The position numbers were made by a program, and so were the translations under genes. A stretch of DNA of 64,000 nt, from positions 93,043 to 157,042 of the forward strand of contig JAIXWR010000020.1 of assembly GCA_027491155.1 (NCBI GenBank), given 5' to 3'. Shown here one piece after another: positions 7,904-16,944 of this stretch (its first letter is position 1; every line of letters begins with the position of its first letter). The notes beneath the pieces are model-generated. The model worked only from the letters and a program-made list of their open reading frames with translations, made no database searches and was not told the DNA's origin. The stretch comes from Verrucomicrobiaceae bacterium (lineage in GTDB: Bacteria; Verrucomicrobiota; Verrucomicrobiia; Verrucomicrobiales; Akkermansiaceae).

Positions 7904-9439
7904 TCACGGCGCCGGTGGCAAGGACCAGTTCGGCGGCGTCAGCGGGTCGAAGCCCATGATCCGGGGAATGAGGAAGTAGGCGGCCAACAGGATTCCGACG
8001 GCGCAGATCAGGTTGAACCAGAGGCCCGTCTTGACCATGTCCGGCACCGAGACCTTGCCGGTGCTGAACGCGATCGCGTTCGTGGGCGAGGCGCCCGGCA
8101 TCATGAACGCGCAACTCGCCGCCAACGTCGCCGGAATCATGATGAGGAACGGATGGATTCCCAAGCCGCCCGCGAGCCCCGCGAGGATCGGAAGAAACGC
8201 CGTGATGGTCGCGGAGTTGCTCATCATCTCCGACACCGCGACGATCAACACCACCACCACGATGGTGAGAACCCACACCGGCACGGCATGCAGAACCTGC
8301 AGCTCCTGGCTCAGCCACTGCGTGACGCCGGTCTCGGTCAACGCCGCCGACAGGCTCAGGCTGCCGCCGAAGAAAATCAGGATCCCCCAGGGCAGTTTCT
8401 CGACGTCTTTCCAGGTGAGCACCGTCCGTTCCCACTTCCGGTCCAGCGGTGTCACGAAAAGCACCAGCGCCCCGACAATCGCCACCACGGCGTCTTCAAT
8501 TTGGGCTCCGATCAAGCCGGAGAAGAAGTCGCTGAACACCCAGGTCGTCACGCAACCGAGGAACACCACCGTGGTGATGGTCTCGCCGGCCGTGAATTTC
8601 CCCAGCTTCGCGTATTGGCCCCGCATCATCGGTGCCAAATCCGCCACCGCCGGGGCGCCGCGCAGCAGCTTGAAATACAGCAACAGCCAGCAGCCCACGA
8701 GCAGCACCGCCGCCACCGGGACGCCGAAGGACATCCACTGCGCCAGACTCAGGTTCACGCCGTAGGTCGCTTTCACGTAGCCCTCGAGCACGGCGTTGGT
8801 GGGCGTGCCGATGAATGTCGCGAGCCCGCCGATGCAGGGCGCGTAGGCCACCGCCAGCACGAGCGTCCTGGTCACCGGCGAACTCGCGTCGCCCTTGGTG
8901 ATCAGCGCCGCGATGCTCAGGGCCATCGGCATCATCACCATCGCCGTCGCCGTGTTGCTCATCCACATGCCCATGAAGCCCGTCACCAGCAGCAGCCCCG
9001 CGAGCAGGCTCGGCAGATTCCACGCCGCATGCCGCATCAGCCCGAGCCCGACCCGCTCGTGCACGCGCCACTTCTGGATGGCGATCGACAGGATGAAACC
9101 GCCGAGAAACAGGAAGATGAGTTCGGCCGCGAAATTCGCCGCGGCCTTCTTGAGCGGCATCAGGTTCGACAGCGGCAAGACCACCAGCGGCAGCAGCGCC
9201 GTCACCGGCAGCGGCATGGCCTCGCTGATCCACCACACCGCCATCCACAGCGCGAGTCCGCATACCCGCCAGGCCGGCTCCGTCATGCCCTCGGGAGGCG
9301 ACACGAAGAAAGTCATCAGGAAAAGCGCGACACCGAGCCCCAGCCCGACCTGACGCACGATCGCCGGAGTTTGCTCGGCGGGAACTTCGAGCGGGGCCTC
9401 GGCGTTGGGACCGGAACTGGAAGGGTTGGGATCAGACAT
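7904..9439 (-). CDS. SLC13/DASS-family sodium-coupled anion transporter
   Basis: 511 residues from ATG 9439; the longer open frame upstream is low-complexity and lacks transporter features. About 11-13 hydrophobic segments are visible. Duplicated Na+/substrate motifs mark the family: MWMSNTATAMVM in the first half with IGTPTNAVLEGY, and MMPGASPTNAIAFSTG in the second. DASS carriers import di- and tricarboxylates or sulfate with sodium. Since sulfatases are encoded nearby, sulfate or C4-acids are both plausible, and the sequence does not decide. It is a single gene, with about 250 nt of featureless DNA between it and the ThuA gene. Confidence 0.92.
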   Translation of the reverse strand: MSDPNPSSSGPNAEAPLEVPAEQTPAIVRQVGLGLGVALFLMTFFVSPPEGMTEPAWRVCGLALWMAVWWISEAMPLPVTALLPLVVLPLSNLMPLKKAAANFAAELIFLFLGGFILSIAIQKWRVHERVGLGLMRHAAWNLPSLLAGLLLVTGFMGMWMSNTATAMVMMPMALSIAALITKGDASSPVTRTLVLAVAYAPCIGGLATFIGTPTNAVLEGYVKATYGVNLSLAQWMSFGVPVAAVLLVGCWLLLYFKLLRGAPAVADLAPMMRGQYAKLGKFTAGETITTVVFLGCVTTWVFSDFFSGLIGAQIEDAVVAIVGALVLFVTPLDRKWERTVLTWKDVEKLPWGILIFFGGSLSLSAALTETGVTQWLSQELQVLHAVPVWVLTIVVVVLIVAVSEMMSNSATITAFLPILAGLAGGLGIHPFLIMIPATLAASCAFMMPGASPTNAIAFSTGKVSVPDMVKTGLWFNLICAVGILLAAYFLIPRIMGFDPLTPPNWSLPPAP

Positions 9440-9715
9440 AACTGGATGGCCGGGAATCGGGGGTCGTGGACCCGGGTGGAGATGCTTGTGGCGGGAAACC
9501 CGGAAACAGCCGTCGCGCTGGACCGGAGGGCGGTGTTTCAACGCGAAAGTTCCCGGCTCCGCACCGGGAGCGGGCGGCTTGAGGGGCTTCCGGAGGAAAA
9601 ACCGATGGCGCGGACGGTACCCCGCTCGCCCGCCTTGCCAAGGTCGTTCTGGAGCGGGCAGAGCAAAAGCGGATCGCTGCGCCGGCCCGAGCGACCACAT
9701 GACAGACAGAGGGTC

Positions 9716-9748
9716 CGGGCCCCTTGAAGAAGCTATCTCCGGGGCCCG
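9716..9748. other. GC-rich 8-bp stem-loop in a 404-nt gap
   Basis: CGGGCCCC (9716-9723) pairs perfectly with GGGGCCCG (9741-9748) around a 17-nt loop. It lies in the gap 9440-9843 between the start of the SLC13 gene and the DUF4394 pseudogene. No T-tract follows. The rest of the gap holds no gene, promoter or repeat I can support, although the SLC13 promoter must lie there. Confidence 0.35.
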
Positions 9749-9843
9749 TTGAGGCGGTGAGGGCGGGCTCCTAGGTTCGGCGCGCGGCTTGGCCCATGGC
9801 TCCGCCGCGCGAAACCAACACCGAACCCACGATCCCGCGTCCC

Positions 9844-10055
9844 ATGAAACATCACCTCCACCGCATGGCCCTCGCCATCGCCGGCAGCAACGGACCCCCT
9901 ACGCCAGCCTGGTCGTGAAGGACGGCAAGAAGAAGAACCTCGGCGCCACCTTGTTCACGATCGACATCGCCACCGGCACCGCCACGGAAGTCGGCAAAAT
10001 CGGCGGACCCTGGCCGCTGACCTCGCTCACCGCGCTGGGCCAGCTCGCCGAGTGA
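9844..10055 (+). pseudogene. internally deleted DUF4394 gene remnant
   Basis: The last 50 codons (YASLVVKDGKKKNLGATLFT and on to IGGPWPLTSLTAL) match almost word for word the C-terminus of the intact DUF4394 protein at 12508-13347, where the region reads YAGLVVKDGSKKRLRTTLFT and IGGPWPLTSLTVL. The ATG at 9844 opens a signal-peptide-like start (MKHHLHRMALAIAGS) in a different frame, closed by TGA near the junction around 9895. So a DUF4394 paralogue has lost some 200 central codons, leaving the two ends out of frame. It cannot make the original protein. Just past its stop, a 12-nt direct repeat (CCGAGTGACAAG) is present twice. Confidence 0.8.
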
Positions 10056-10072
10056 CAAGCCCCCGAGTGACA

Positions 10073-10099
10073 AGGCCGGGGCCGCGAAGGCTCCGGCCT
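10073..10099. terminator. terminator-like hairpin between convergent genes
   Basis: AGGCCGGGGCC (10073-10083), loop GCGAA, then GGCTCCGGCCT (10089-10099), ten of eleven pairs. It lies between the DUF4394 remnant (plus) and the SGNH hydrolase (minus, stop at 10107). The T-tract is short on both sides, so termination would be weak or Rho-assisted. Confidence 0.45.
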
Positions 10100-10106
10100 C
10101 TTCCCG

Positions 10107-10781
10107 TCACCGGGCCGCCGCCGGCTTTTCCAAAAGCGGCGTCAGCAATTCCTTCCACACCGCATAGCCCGCGTCGTTCATGTGCAGGCCGTCGTCGACG
10201 AAAAGCTCCGGCTTCGGCTTGCCGGCGTCCTCGAGGAAGCGGTCCCACGAACCGGCGACGTAGGTGATCCGCCGGTCCGCCTCCGCCGCCTTTTTGAAGC
10301 GCGCGTTCATCGCCACCTCCGTCCCGCGGATCGACACCCGCGCCGGGCTCGGGCGGATCGCCATGACGATCAGCCTTGCTCCCGGCACCTTGGCAAACAG
10401 CCGCGTCCGGAACTCCGTGAAATCCTCCTCCACCTGCTCCGGCGTCTTCTTGTCCCACAGGTCATTGCCGCCGCAGTAGAAGACCACCGTCGACGGCTCG
10501 TGGCGCAGCACCAGCAGCTCGAGGTAATGGTTCACCTCCGAGATGTGGCTGCCGCCGAAGCCGCGGTTCAGCGCCTTCAAGCCGGGGAACACCTTCGGCA
10601 GGCTCAGCATCCGGATGCTCGAGCTGCCGGTGAAGACGATGCCGCCTTTCTCCGGCGGGCTCTTCGCGTCGGCGGCCTCGAAGGCCTTGATCTCGTTCGC
10701 GAAACGGGCGGGATCCGGATCCGGCGCGGCCTGGGACACGACCAGCAACGCGGGGAAGAGCAGGGCGAGGAAAAACCGCAT
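10107..10781 (-). CDS. SGNH/GDSL-type secreted esterase
   Basis: 224 residues from ATG 10781, where a clean signal peptide starts (MRFFLALLFPALLVVSQA). The SGNH blocks are all visible: FTGSSSIRML (block I, nucleophile Ser), GFGGSHISEV (block II Gly), VFYCGGNDLW (block III Asn), and VDDGLHMNDAGY (block V Asp and His). Members remove acyl or acetyl groups, often from polysaccharides, matching the glycan-related genes elsewhere. It is divergent from the halogenase at 10891 with 109 nt between, so both promoters must lie there. Confidence 0.9.
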   Translation of the reverse strand: MRFFLALLFPALLVVSQAAPDPDPARFANEIKAFEAADAKSPPEKGGIVFTGSSSIRMLSLPKVFPGLKALNRGFGGSHISEVNHYLELLVLRHEPSTVVFYCGGNDLWDKKTPEQVEEDFTEFRTRLFAKVPGARLIVMAIRPSPARVSIRGTEVAMNARFKKAAEADRRITYVAGSWDRFLEDAGKPKPELFVDDGLHMNDAGYAVWKELLTPLLEKPAAAR

Positions 10782-10890
10782 GGCGCGTCTTACGGCGAAG
10801 GCGGCGCGGATCGATCCAAAAGCCCCGCGGACTGTGACATTGACAGCCCCGCCCGCGGCGGTGAACTGCCCGGTGAAAACCCTCGCTCCC

Positions 10891-12390
10891 ATGATCCAGA
10901 AGGTCCTCGTCCTCGGCGCGGGCAGCGCCGGCCTGCTCGCCGCGCTGTCGTTGAAGCGCAAGCTCCCGATGCTCGACGTCCGCATCGTCCGCAGCCCGGA
11001 CATCGGCGTGATCGGCGTCGGCGAAGGCACCACGCCGAATTTCCCGCAGCACCTCTTCGACTACCTCGGCCTCAGCCGGAAGGCCTTCCACCAGCTCGCC
11101 GAACCGACCTGGAAACTCGGCATCCGCTTCCTGTGGGGCGAACGCGGGCGCTTCGACTATTCCTTCGACCACCAGCTCGATTTCACCGCGCCGGAGCTCC
11201 GCATGCCGAACGGCTACTACTGCGACGACGAGTTCCGCTGCACCAGCCTGCCCTCCGCCCTGATGTGGCACGGGAAGGCCTTCGCCCGCCAGGACGACGG
11301 CTGCCCCGATATCGAAGGCTGGCACGCCTTCCACATCGAGAACGAGAAGCTGGTCCGCGTGCTGGAACTCGCCGCGCGGGAGTTCGGCGTCACCATCATC
11401 GACGGCAAGGTCACCGGTGCCACCCGCCGGCCGGAGGGCGGAATCGCCGCGGTCCACCTGGAAGACGGCCAGCGCCTTGAGGCGGACTTTTTCATCGATG
11501 CCTCCGGCTTCCGCAGCGAGCTGTTAGGCAAGGCGCTGGAGGAGCCCTACGAAAGCTTCGGCAACTCGCTGTTCTGCGACCGCGCGGTGGTCGGCGGCTG
11601 GGAGCGCGGCGACGAGCCGATCCTGCCCTACACCACCGCCGAGCAGATGGACGCCGGCTGGGCCTGGCAGATCGAGCACGAGCACCACGTGAACCGCGGC
11701 TATGTCTATTCGTCCGCGTTCATCAGCGACGATGAAGCCGCGGCGGAGTTCCGCCGCAAGAATCCGAAGACGCCGGAATCGCCGCGCGTCGTGAAATTCC
11801 GCAGCGGCTGCTACAAGCGCCAGTGGGTCGACAACGTCGTCGCCCTCGGCAACGCCGGCGGCTTCGTCGAACCGCTCGAAGCCACCGCCCTGATGATCGT
11901 CTGCGGCAGCATCCAGATGCTCGTTGAAATGCTCAACCGCAGCCGCCTCGAGCCGACCCCGGGGATGCGGGATCTTTTCAACGAACTCGCCGGCAAGGGC
12001 TGGACCGATATCCGCGACTTCCTGGCCCTCCACTACCAGCTCAACACGGCCCCCGGCACGCCGTTCTGGGAGCACTGCCACCGCGAGACGGACCTCGGCG
12101 GACTGCGCGGGCTCGTCGATTTCTACCGGGAGAACGGCCCCAACGGCTTCTGCCGCTACCGGCTCTCCGGCATGCAAAACGACTTCGGCCTCGAGGGCCA
12201 CCTCGTGATGCTGGTCGGCAACCGAGTCCCCTACCGCGCCCGCTACATCCCGACCGATGAGGACCGCCGGCGCTTCGAAGCGCGCCGCCAGGCCTTCAGC
12301 GACATCGCCCGCCGCGGACTCGACGTGAAGGAAACGCTCTCATACATCCGCCATCCCGGATGGCAGTGGCATGGGGACCCCCCGGCGTGA
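10891..12390 (+). CDS. flavin-dependent tryptophan-halogenase-like protein
   Basis: 499 residues. The FAD-binding GAGSAG sits at the N-terminus (VLVLGAGSAGLLAALSL), followed by GVGEGTTPNF, which matches the halogenase-type GE-x-T-x-P loop. A lysine in PTWKLGIRFLW fits the catalytic lysine region. The halogenase signature WxWxI appears as GWAWQIEHEHHVNRGYVYSS, and GNAGGFVEPLEATALMI is the second FAD motif. Such enzymes use FADH2 from a separate reductase to chlorinate or brominate indoles; many environmental relatives act on other, unknown aromatics. No biosynthetic cluster or flavin reductase is nearby, so it stands alone. A rare TTA codon is at 11524. Confidence 0.88.
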   Translation: MIQKVLVLGAGSAGLLAALSLKRKLPMLDVRIVRSPDIGVIGVGEGTTPNFPQHLFDYLGLSRKAFHQLAEPTWKLGIRFLWGERGRFDYSFDHQLDFTAPELRMPNGYYCDDEFRCTSLPSALMWHGKAFARQDDGCPDIEGWHAFHIENEKLVRVLELAAREFGVTIIDGKVTGATRRPEGGIAAVHLEDGQRLEADFFIDASGFRSELLGKALEEPYESFGNSLFCDRAVVGGWERGDEPILPYTTAEQMDAGWAWQIEHEHHVNRGYVYSSAFISDDEAAAEFRRKNPKTPESPRVVKFRSGCYKRQWVDNVVALGNAGGFVEPLEATALMIVCGSIQMLVEMLNRSRLEPTPGMRDLFNELAGKGWTDIRDFLALHYQLNTAPGTPFWEHCHRETDLGGLRGLVDFYRENGPNGFCRYRLSGMQNDFGLEGHLVMLVGNRVPYRARYIPTDEDRRRFEARRQAFSDIARRGLDVKETLSYIRHPGWQWHGDPPA

Positions 12391-12507
12391 ATCCGTCGTT
12401 ACTTAATGATGCCTGAATTTCAACCTCTCCACTTGATTTGCGGGGAAAGCCGTGGGATGGAGGGACCAGCCGGTTTCAATCACGGCCGCGCCACCACTCC
12501 CCGCATC

Positions 12508-13347
12508 ATGAAAGCCACCACCATTCTCAAGTCGCTCGCCGCCTCCCTCCTTTTCACCGCCAGCGCCCTCGCCGGCGGTCCCGTGTCCGATCAGCTCGCC
12601 GGCATCGCCGCCAACGGCAAGCTCGTCTTCTTCCGCAGCAACGATCCCGCCACCGCCACCTCGATCAAGGTCAAGGGCCTCCAGAAGAAGGAGAAGCTGC
12701 TCGCCATCGACGTCCGCCCGCTCAACGGCCAGCTCTACGGCCTCGGCAGCACCAGCCGGATCTACACCATCAACCGCACGACCGGCCAAGCCACCGCCGT
12801 CGCCGGACCCTTCGCGCCGCTGCTTGCCGGCGAGTCCTTCGCCTTCGATTTCAATCCCGTGGTCGACCGCATCCGCATCATCAGCGACGCCGGCCAGAAC
12901 CTCCGCGTCCACCCCGACACCGGCGCGGTCGTCGCGGTCGATGCCGGGCTGGCCTACGCCGGAGGCGACCCGAACTTCGCCACCATTCCCGGCGTCGTCG
13001 CCTGCGCCTACGACAACAACGACAACATCGTCGAAACGCCGACCACCCTCTTCAACATCGACGCCACCCGCGACATCCTGGTCGTCCAGAACCCGCCGAA
13101 CGCCGGCACCCTCAACACCGTCGGCGGCCTCGGCGTGGACATCACCACGGTCGCCGGCTTCGACATCTCCGGCGCCACCGGCACCGCCTACGCCGGACTC
13201 GTGGTGAAGGACGGCAGCAAGAAGCGCCTGCGCACCACCTTGTTCACCATCAACCTCGCCACCGGCACCGCCACCCCGCTCGGCCGCATCGGTGGTCCCT
13301 GGCCGCTCACGTCGCTGACCGTGCTGCCGAACAATCTCGTCCTCTGA
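12508..13347 (+). CDS. DUF4394 secreted beta-propeller-like protein
   Basis: 279 residues with a signal peptide (MKATTILKSLAASLLFTASALA). Repeated blade-like segments follow: LAGIAANGKLVFFRSNDP, LLAIDVRPLNGQLYGLGS, RIYTINRTTGQATAV, SFAFDFNPVVDRIRII, LRVHPDTG and LFTINLATGTATPLGRIGG. These are hallmarks of DUF4394, an exported family of unknown function found widely in environmental bacteria. The 34 residues open upstream of ATG 12508 look non-native. A deleted paralogue lies 2.5 kb upstream (9844-10055), so this locus once had two copies. Confidence 0.85.
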   Translation: MKATTILKSLAASLLFTASALAGGPVSDQLAGIAANGKLVFFRSNDPATATSIKVKGLQKKEKLLAIDVRPLNGQLYGLGSTSRIYTINRTTGQATAVAGPFAPLLAGESFAFDFNPVVDRIRIISDAGQNLRVHPDTGAVVAVDAGLAYAGGDPNFATIPGVVACAYDNNDNIVETPTTLFNIDATRDILVVQNPPNAGTLNTVGGLGVDITTVAGFDISGATGTAYAGLVVKDGSKKRLRTTLFTINLATGTATPLGRIGGPWPLTSLTVLPNNLVL

Positions 13348-13415
13348 GCCGCCGCTTCCCGATGGCCGGGGATCCGCGGGATTGACCCTTGGAAAAAATA
13401 TCGGAGGCTCCGGCC

Positions 13416-15824
13416 ATGACGCGCCGGGTCCTCTCCCTTCTGCTTCTCCTCGCCGCACCGCTGCGGTCGGAAATCATTTTCGCGGACAACTTCAACGGCA
13501 CGGGTGCCCTCCACGGTGCCGCCCCGGACACTCGTCCCGGATCCGAGACCTGGGTGGCCTCCGGCCAGTTCGCCGCGAATGGCGACGTCACCGCCACGCC
13601 CACCAGCGGCGGCAGCGCCACGCTCGCGTTCACTCCGGTGAACGGGCGGACCTACACCCTCGACGCCCGTTTCACCGCCACCGCCGCCGCAAACAACAAC
13701 GATTGGCTCGCGCTCGGCTTCGCCACGGGACAAAGCAACGCGGCCAGCGCGAACGACCGCTTCATCAACGCCAACGTCATCGGCAAGACCTGGATGCTGC
13801 TGCGCGGGTCGCTCACCCCGACCTCTCCCAACAACGGGGCCCTCCTCGGCAACGGCTCGACCGGCGGCACCGCCAGCAGCGTCAACTGGGTGAACTGGAC
13901 CGGCGGCACCAGCGGCACCATCGACCTGCGCGTCGTGCTCGACACCACCGGCGGCCCCGGTGCCTGGACCTCCACCTGGTATGCCAAACGGCCCGCCGAT
14001 CCCGCCTACGTCACCGTCCGGCCCACCGTGACCTTGCTCGACGAAACCATCAACTCGGTCGGATTCGCCAAGTCCAACACCGCCGTCACCGGCACGCTCC
14101 TCAGCTTCTCGCTCAGCGCCACCGGCGACGGACCGCCGCCGCCGCCAGCCCCCGACGATGCCTGGGTTTCCGTCATTCCGGTCACCGACGGCAATCCCGC
14201 CACCGATGAGAACGGCTATGCCGGCTCCGCGATCAATTCGGTCGCCTTCGCCCAGAACAATCTCATCACCGTCGGCGACCAGCAGATCATCGCCTACTAC
14301 CGGCGCCATGCGAGCGACGCGGCCCATCCGGCGAACAACACCGTCGTCGTCGGCCGCCGCGCCACCGGACAGTCGCAGTGGGAACTCTTCCCCACCAATT
14401 TCCTGTCCTTCAACATCGACGACACGCACAACGTGATCAGCTGCGCGATCGACGGCGACGGCTACCTGCACATGAGCTGGGGCATGCATGTCCACGCCCT
14501 GCTCTACGCGAAAAGCAGCGCCCCGGTGACGGGGACGGATCCGATCGTCATGACCAGCCTCGGCACCGCCGGAATGACCGGACAGGAAAACGGCGTCACC
14601 TACCCGAAGTTCCAGACCTTGCCGGACGGCGACGTGCTCTTCCTCTTCCGGGAAGGCGGTTCCGGCTCCGGCGACTGGTTTCTCAACCGCTACGACACCG
14701 CCACCGACACCTGGGCTCCGGTCCACGCCAATGCCAGCGGGATCCAGCAGCCGCTGATGCTCGGCCGCGGCCACTCGCCGGACAATTGCTTCTACCCGGA
14801 TCGCATCACCCTCGGCCCCGATGGCATGCTCCACCTCGCCGGTGTGTTCCGCTACAACTCGGACTCGCCCGCGGGGGAATCCGGCTACCAGACCAATCAC
14901 CGCTACGTCTATCTCCGCTCTCCGGACGGCGGGACGAGCTGGCAGCGCTCCGATGGCAGCCCGATCAACGTTCCGGTCGTCGAGAATGCCGCTTTCCTCG
15001 GCCTCGGCCCGAACCACGTCCCGGAAATCGTCAAGGATCTCGCCGAAGGCCACAGCATCATGAACGAGTCCGGCATGACCACCGACAGCGCCGGCCGCCC
15101 GATCATCGCGAACTGGTGGGCCGACCAAGCCGCCAGCGGCAACCACACGCGCCAATACCACATCTTCTTCCACAATGGCAGCACCTGGCAACAGCGCACG
15201 GTGTCCGCCCGCGCCCTCGACAACCCGGCGACGAAGTTTTCCGAATCCCAACTGGGCTCCAGCTGGGTCGGCCGGCCGGTGGTGCTCACCGATGCCGAGG
15301 ACCGGATCATCGTGCTCTACAACGACAACCGCTTCGACGGCATCACCGCGGTCTTTTCCCTGCCGCTCGCCCAGGACCCGGGACGCAACCAATGGACGCG
15401 CATGAATCTGACCTCCGAGAATCTCGGCCGCTGGGAAGTGACCTACGACGAGGAACGCTGGAAGCGCGACGGCGTGCTCCAGATGCTCTATCAGAAACTC
15501 CCGGGCACCGGCGCGAGCTACACTTCCCAGAACAAGTCCACGCCCGTCGCGGTCCTCGAATGGAATGCCCGCGCGCACTTCGACTCCCCGGTCCAGTGGA
15601 TTGTCGACACCCGCACCACCCCCGGACAGGCCAAGGTCTCCGCCCGCACCCGCAGCGGCTTCCGCCACGACCTCCGGACCAGCACCGGGCTCGATTTCAC
15701 GGCTCCCCCCGCGGCCACCGTGACGGGCGACGGGACCTGGCAGGACCTCGGCACCTGGCCGACCCACGAAGCCCGCCGCTTCTGGCGGATCGAGAGCACC
15801 GAGGAAGCGATGAACAATCGTTGA
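13416..15824 (+). CDS. secreted BNR_4-type beta-propeller, possible polysaccharide lyase
   Basis: 802 residues from ATG 13416, which has GGAGG eight bases before it. The signal peptide is MTRRVLSLLLLLAAPLRS. Residues about 25-230 form a laminin-G-like beta-sandwich, followed by a Pro linker (GPPPPPAPDD). The propeller then begins INSVAFAQNNLI, with DDTHNVISCAIDGDGYLHMS and HVHALLYAKS. The last of these matches BNR_4 proteins, a group that includes PL24/PL25-like ulvan lyases and other glycan-active enzymes. The C-terminal end RRFWRIES resembles the secreted-protein tails common in Verrucomicrobiota. Lyase activity is an inference; the active-site residues were not verified. Confidence 0.8.
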   Translation: MTRRVLSLLLLLAAPLRSEIIFADNFNGTGALHGAAPDTRPGSETWVASGQFAANGDVTATPTSGGSATLAFTPVNGRTYTLDARFTATAAANNNDWLALGFATGQSNAASANDRFINANVIGKTWMLLRGSLTPTSPNNGALLGNGSTGGTASSVNWVNWTGGTSGTIDLRVVLDTTGGPGAWTSTWYAKRPADPAYVTVRPTVTLLDETINSVGFAKSNTAVTGTLLSFSLSATGDGPPPPPAPDDAWVSVIPVTDGNPATDENGYAGSAINSVAFAQNNLITVGDQQIIAYYRRHASDAAHPANNTVVVGRRATGQSQWELFPTNFLSFNIDDTHNVISCAIDGDGYLHMSWGMHVHALLYAKSSAPVTGTDPIVMTSLGTAGMTGQENGVTYPKFQTLPDGDVLFLFREGGSGSGDWFLNRYDTATDTWAPVHANASGIQQPLMLGRGHSPDNCFYPDRITLGPDGMLHLAGVFRYNSDSPAGESGYQTNHRYVYLRSPDGGTSWQRSDGSPINVPVVENAAFLGLGPNHVPEIVKDLAEGHSIMNESGMTTDSAGRPIIANWWADQAASGNHTRQYHIFFHNGSTWQQRTVSARALDNPATKFSESQLGSSWVGRPVVLTDAEDRIIVLYNDNRFDGITAVFSLPLAQDPGRNQWTRMNLTSENLGRWEVTYDEERWKRDGVLQMLYQKLPGTGASYTSQNKSTPVAVLEWNARAHFDSPVQWIVDTRTTPGQAKVSARTRSGFRHDLRTSTGLDFTAPPAATVTGDGTWQDLGTWPTHEARRFWRIESTEEAMNNR

Positions 15825-15866
15825 CGCGATTGACTTTCCGCGGCGGCCCGCCGTTGATCCAACCGC

Positions 15867-16793
15867 GTGTTCTTCCGGATCCTGCTCGATGTCTGCGTGC
15901 CGATCTTCGGCATCGTCGGCGCGGGCTGGCTGATGGACCGGAAGTTCAAGCTGCACCTGGAGACCCTGGTGAAGCTGAACATCTACCTGATGGTCCCGGC
16001 CTTCATCTTCACGCGGATGGTCAGCGCGGAACTCGGCGGCGGGGAAGCGCTGCGGATCGCCGGCTTCACCCTTTGCACCATCGCGCTGATGTTCGCCGGC
16101 AGCCTGATCGCGGGCCGGCTCTTCCGGATGCCGCGGCTGGAAAGGCAGGCGCTTTCGCTGGCCGCCATGTTCTACAACTGCGGCAACTACGGCCTGCCGC
16201 TCGTCACCCTCGCCTTCGGCAACCAGGCCGCGGCGGTGCAGATCTTCGTCCTCGCGACGATGAACATCTCGACCTACACCGTCGGACTTTTCCTCGCCCA
16301 ATCGCACGGCGAGACCGCCGGCATGCATCGCCGGGCGCTGATGAAAATGCTGCGCCAGCCGACGCTCTACGCGATGTTCGCCGGTCTCGCCTGCCGCGGT
16401 CTCGGCGTGCCGGTGCAGGAAGCGATCTGGCTGTGGACGCCCTTTGATCTCATCCAGACCGGCTTGATCGGCTTCGCGCTGGTCACCCTGGGCGTGCAGA
16501 TGTCGCAGACCAAGCCTGCCCCGTTCCGCGCGCCTCTTTTGTCGGCCATCCTGCTGCGGCTCGTCGTCTCCCCCGCGCTGGCCGTGCTGCTGGTGATCTC
16601 CTTCGGCTTCTCGCGCGAGGTCTCCGCCGCCCTCATCCTCGCCACCGCCGCGCCCACCGCGGTCAACACCGCCCTGCTCGCCCACGAATTCGGCGGCGAT
16701 GTCTCGTTCTCCACCTCGGCGGTGTACTACAGCACCCTCTTCAGCCTGATCACCACCCCTGCGCTGGTGTATGCGCTGAAGCTGTGGCTGTGA
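15867..16793 (+). CDS. AEC-family (auxin efflux carrier-like) transporter
   Basis: 308 residues from a GTG. Ten hydrophobic helices are visible in two five-helix halves. Family features include LVKLNIYLMVPAFIF in helix 2, FYNCGNYGLPLVTLAFG in helix 4, and APTAVNTALLAHEFGGD near the C-terminal crossing. AEC carriers move malonate, malate or related anions across the inner membrane; substrate cannot be assigned. It follows the BNR_4 gene by 42 nt and could be read from the same promoter. Confidence 0.88.
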   Translation: MFFRILLDVCVPIFGIVGAGWLMDRKFKLHLETLVKLNIYLMVPAFIFTRMVSAELGGGEALRIAGFTLCTIALMFAGSLIAGRLFRMPRLERQALSLAAMFYNCGNYGLPLVTLAFGNQAAAVQIFVLATMNISTYTVGLFLAQSHGETAGMHRRALMKMLRQPTLYAMFAGLACRGLGVPVQEAIWLWTPFDLIQTGLIGFALVTLGVQMSQTKPAPFRAPLLSAILLRLVVSPALAVLLVISFGFSREVSAALILATAAPTAVNTALLAHEFGGDVSFSTSAVYYSTLFSLITTPALVYALKLWL

Positions 16794-16925
16794 TGTCCCG
16801 ACGGGACTCAATACCGAAGCCCGGCGTTGCGAGGAACGAGCTACCCCGGGTCGGGCGGTCAGAGAATCCTACCTCGAAGAGGTTGTGGACGGGGTGGTAT
16901 CAGCTTTCCAGATAGGAAAGGATCG
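16794..16925. repeat. probable interspersed non-coding repeat (REP-like)
   Basis: Just after the AEC stop, GTCCCGACGGGAC forms a short hairpin. Degenerate text follows (AATACCGAAGCCCGGCG, ACGAGCTACCCCGGGTCGG). Translated in one frame, the stretch gives SENPTSKRL and WTGWYQLS, which I recall as chance peptides from repeats scattered in verrucomicrobial and planctomycetal genomes. There is no second copy in this window, so the call rests on recollection. The promoter of the TPR lipoprotein must also lie in this gap. Confidence 0.4.
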
Positions 16926-16944
16926 GTGCAACGCTTCCATCCCC

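Noticed and set aside
10543..10890. N-terminal extension of the halogenase frame
   Set aside because: It overlaps the SGNH hydrolase antisense; the FAD motif starts right after ATG 10891, so the extension is not native.
13188..16811. Long minus-strand open frame of 1207 codons
   Set aside because: It is antisense to the DUF4394, BNR_4 and AEC genes, is rich in Gly/Arg/Ala, and has no domain; high G+C creates such mirror frames.
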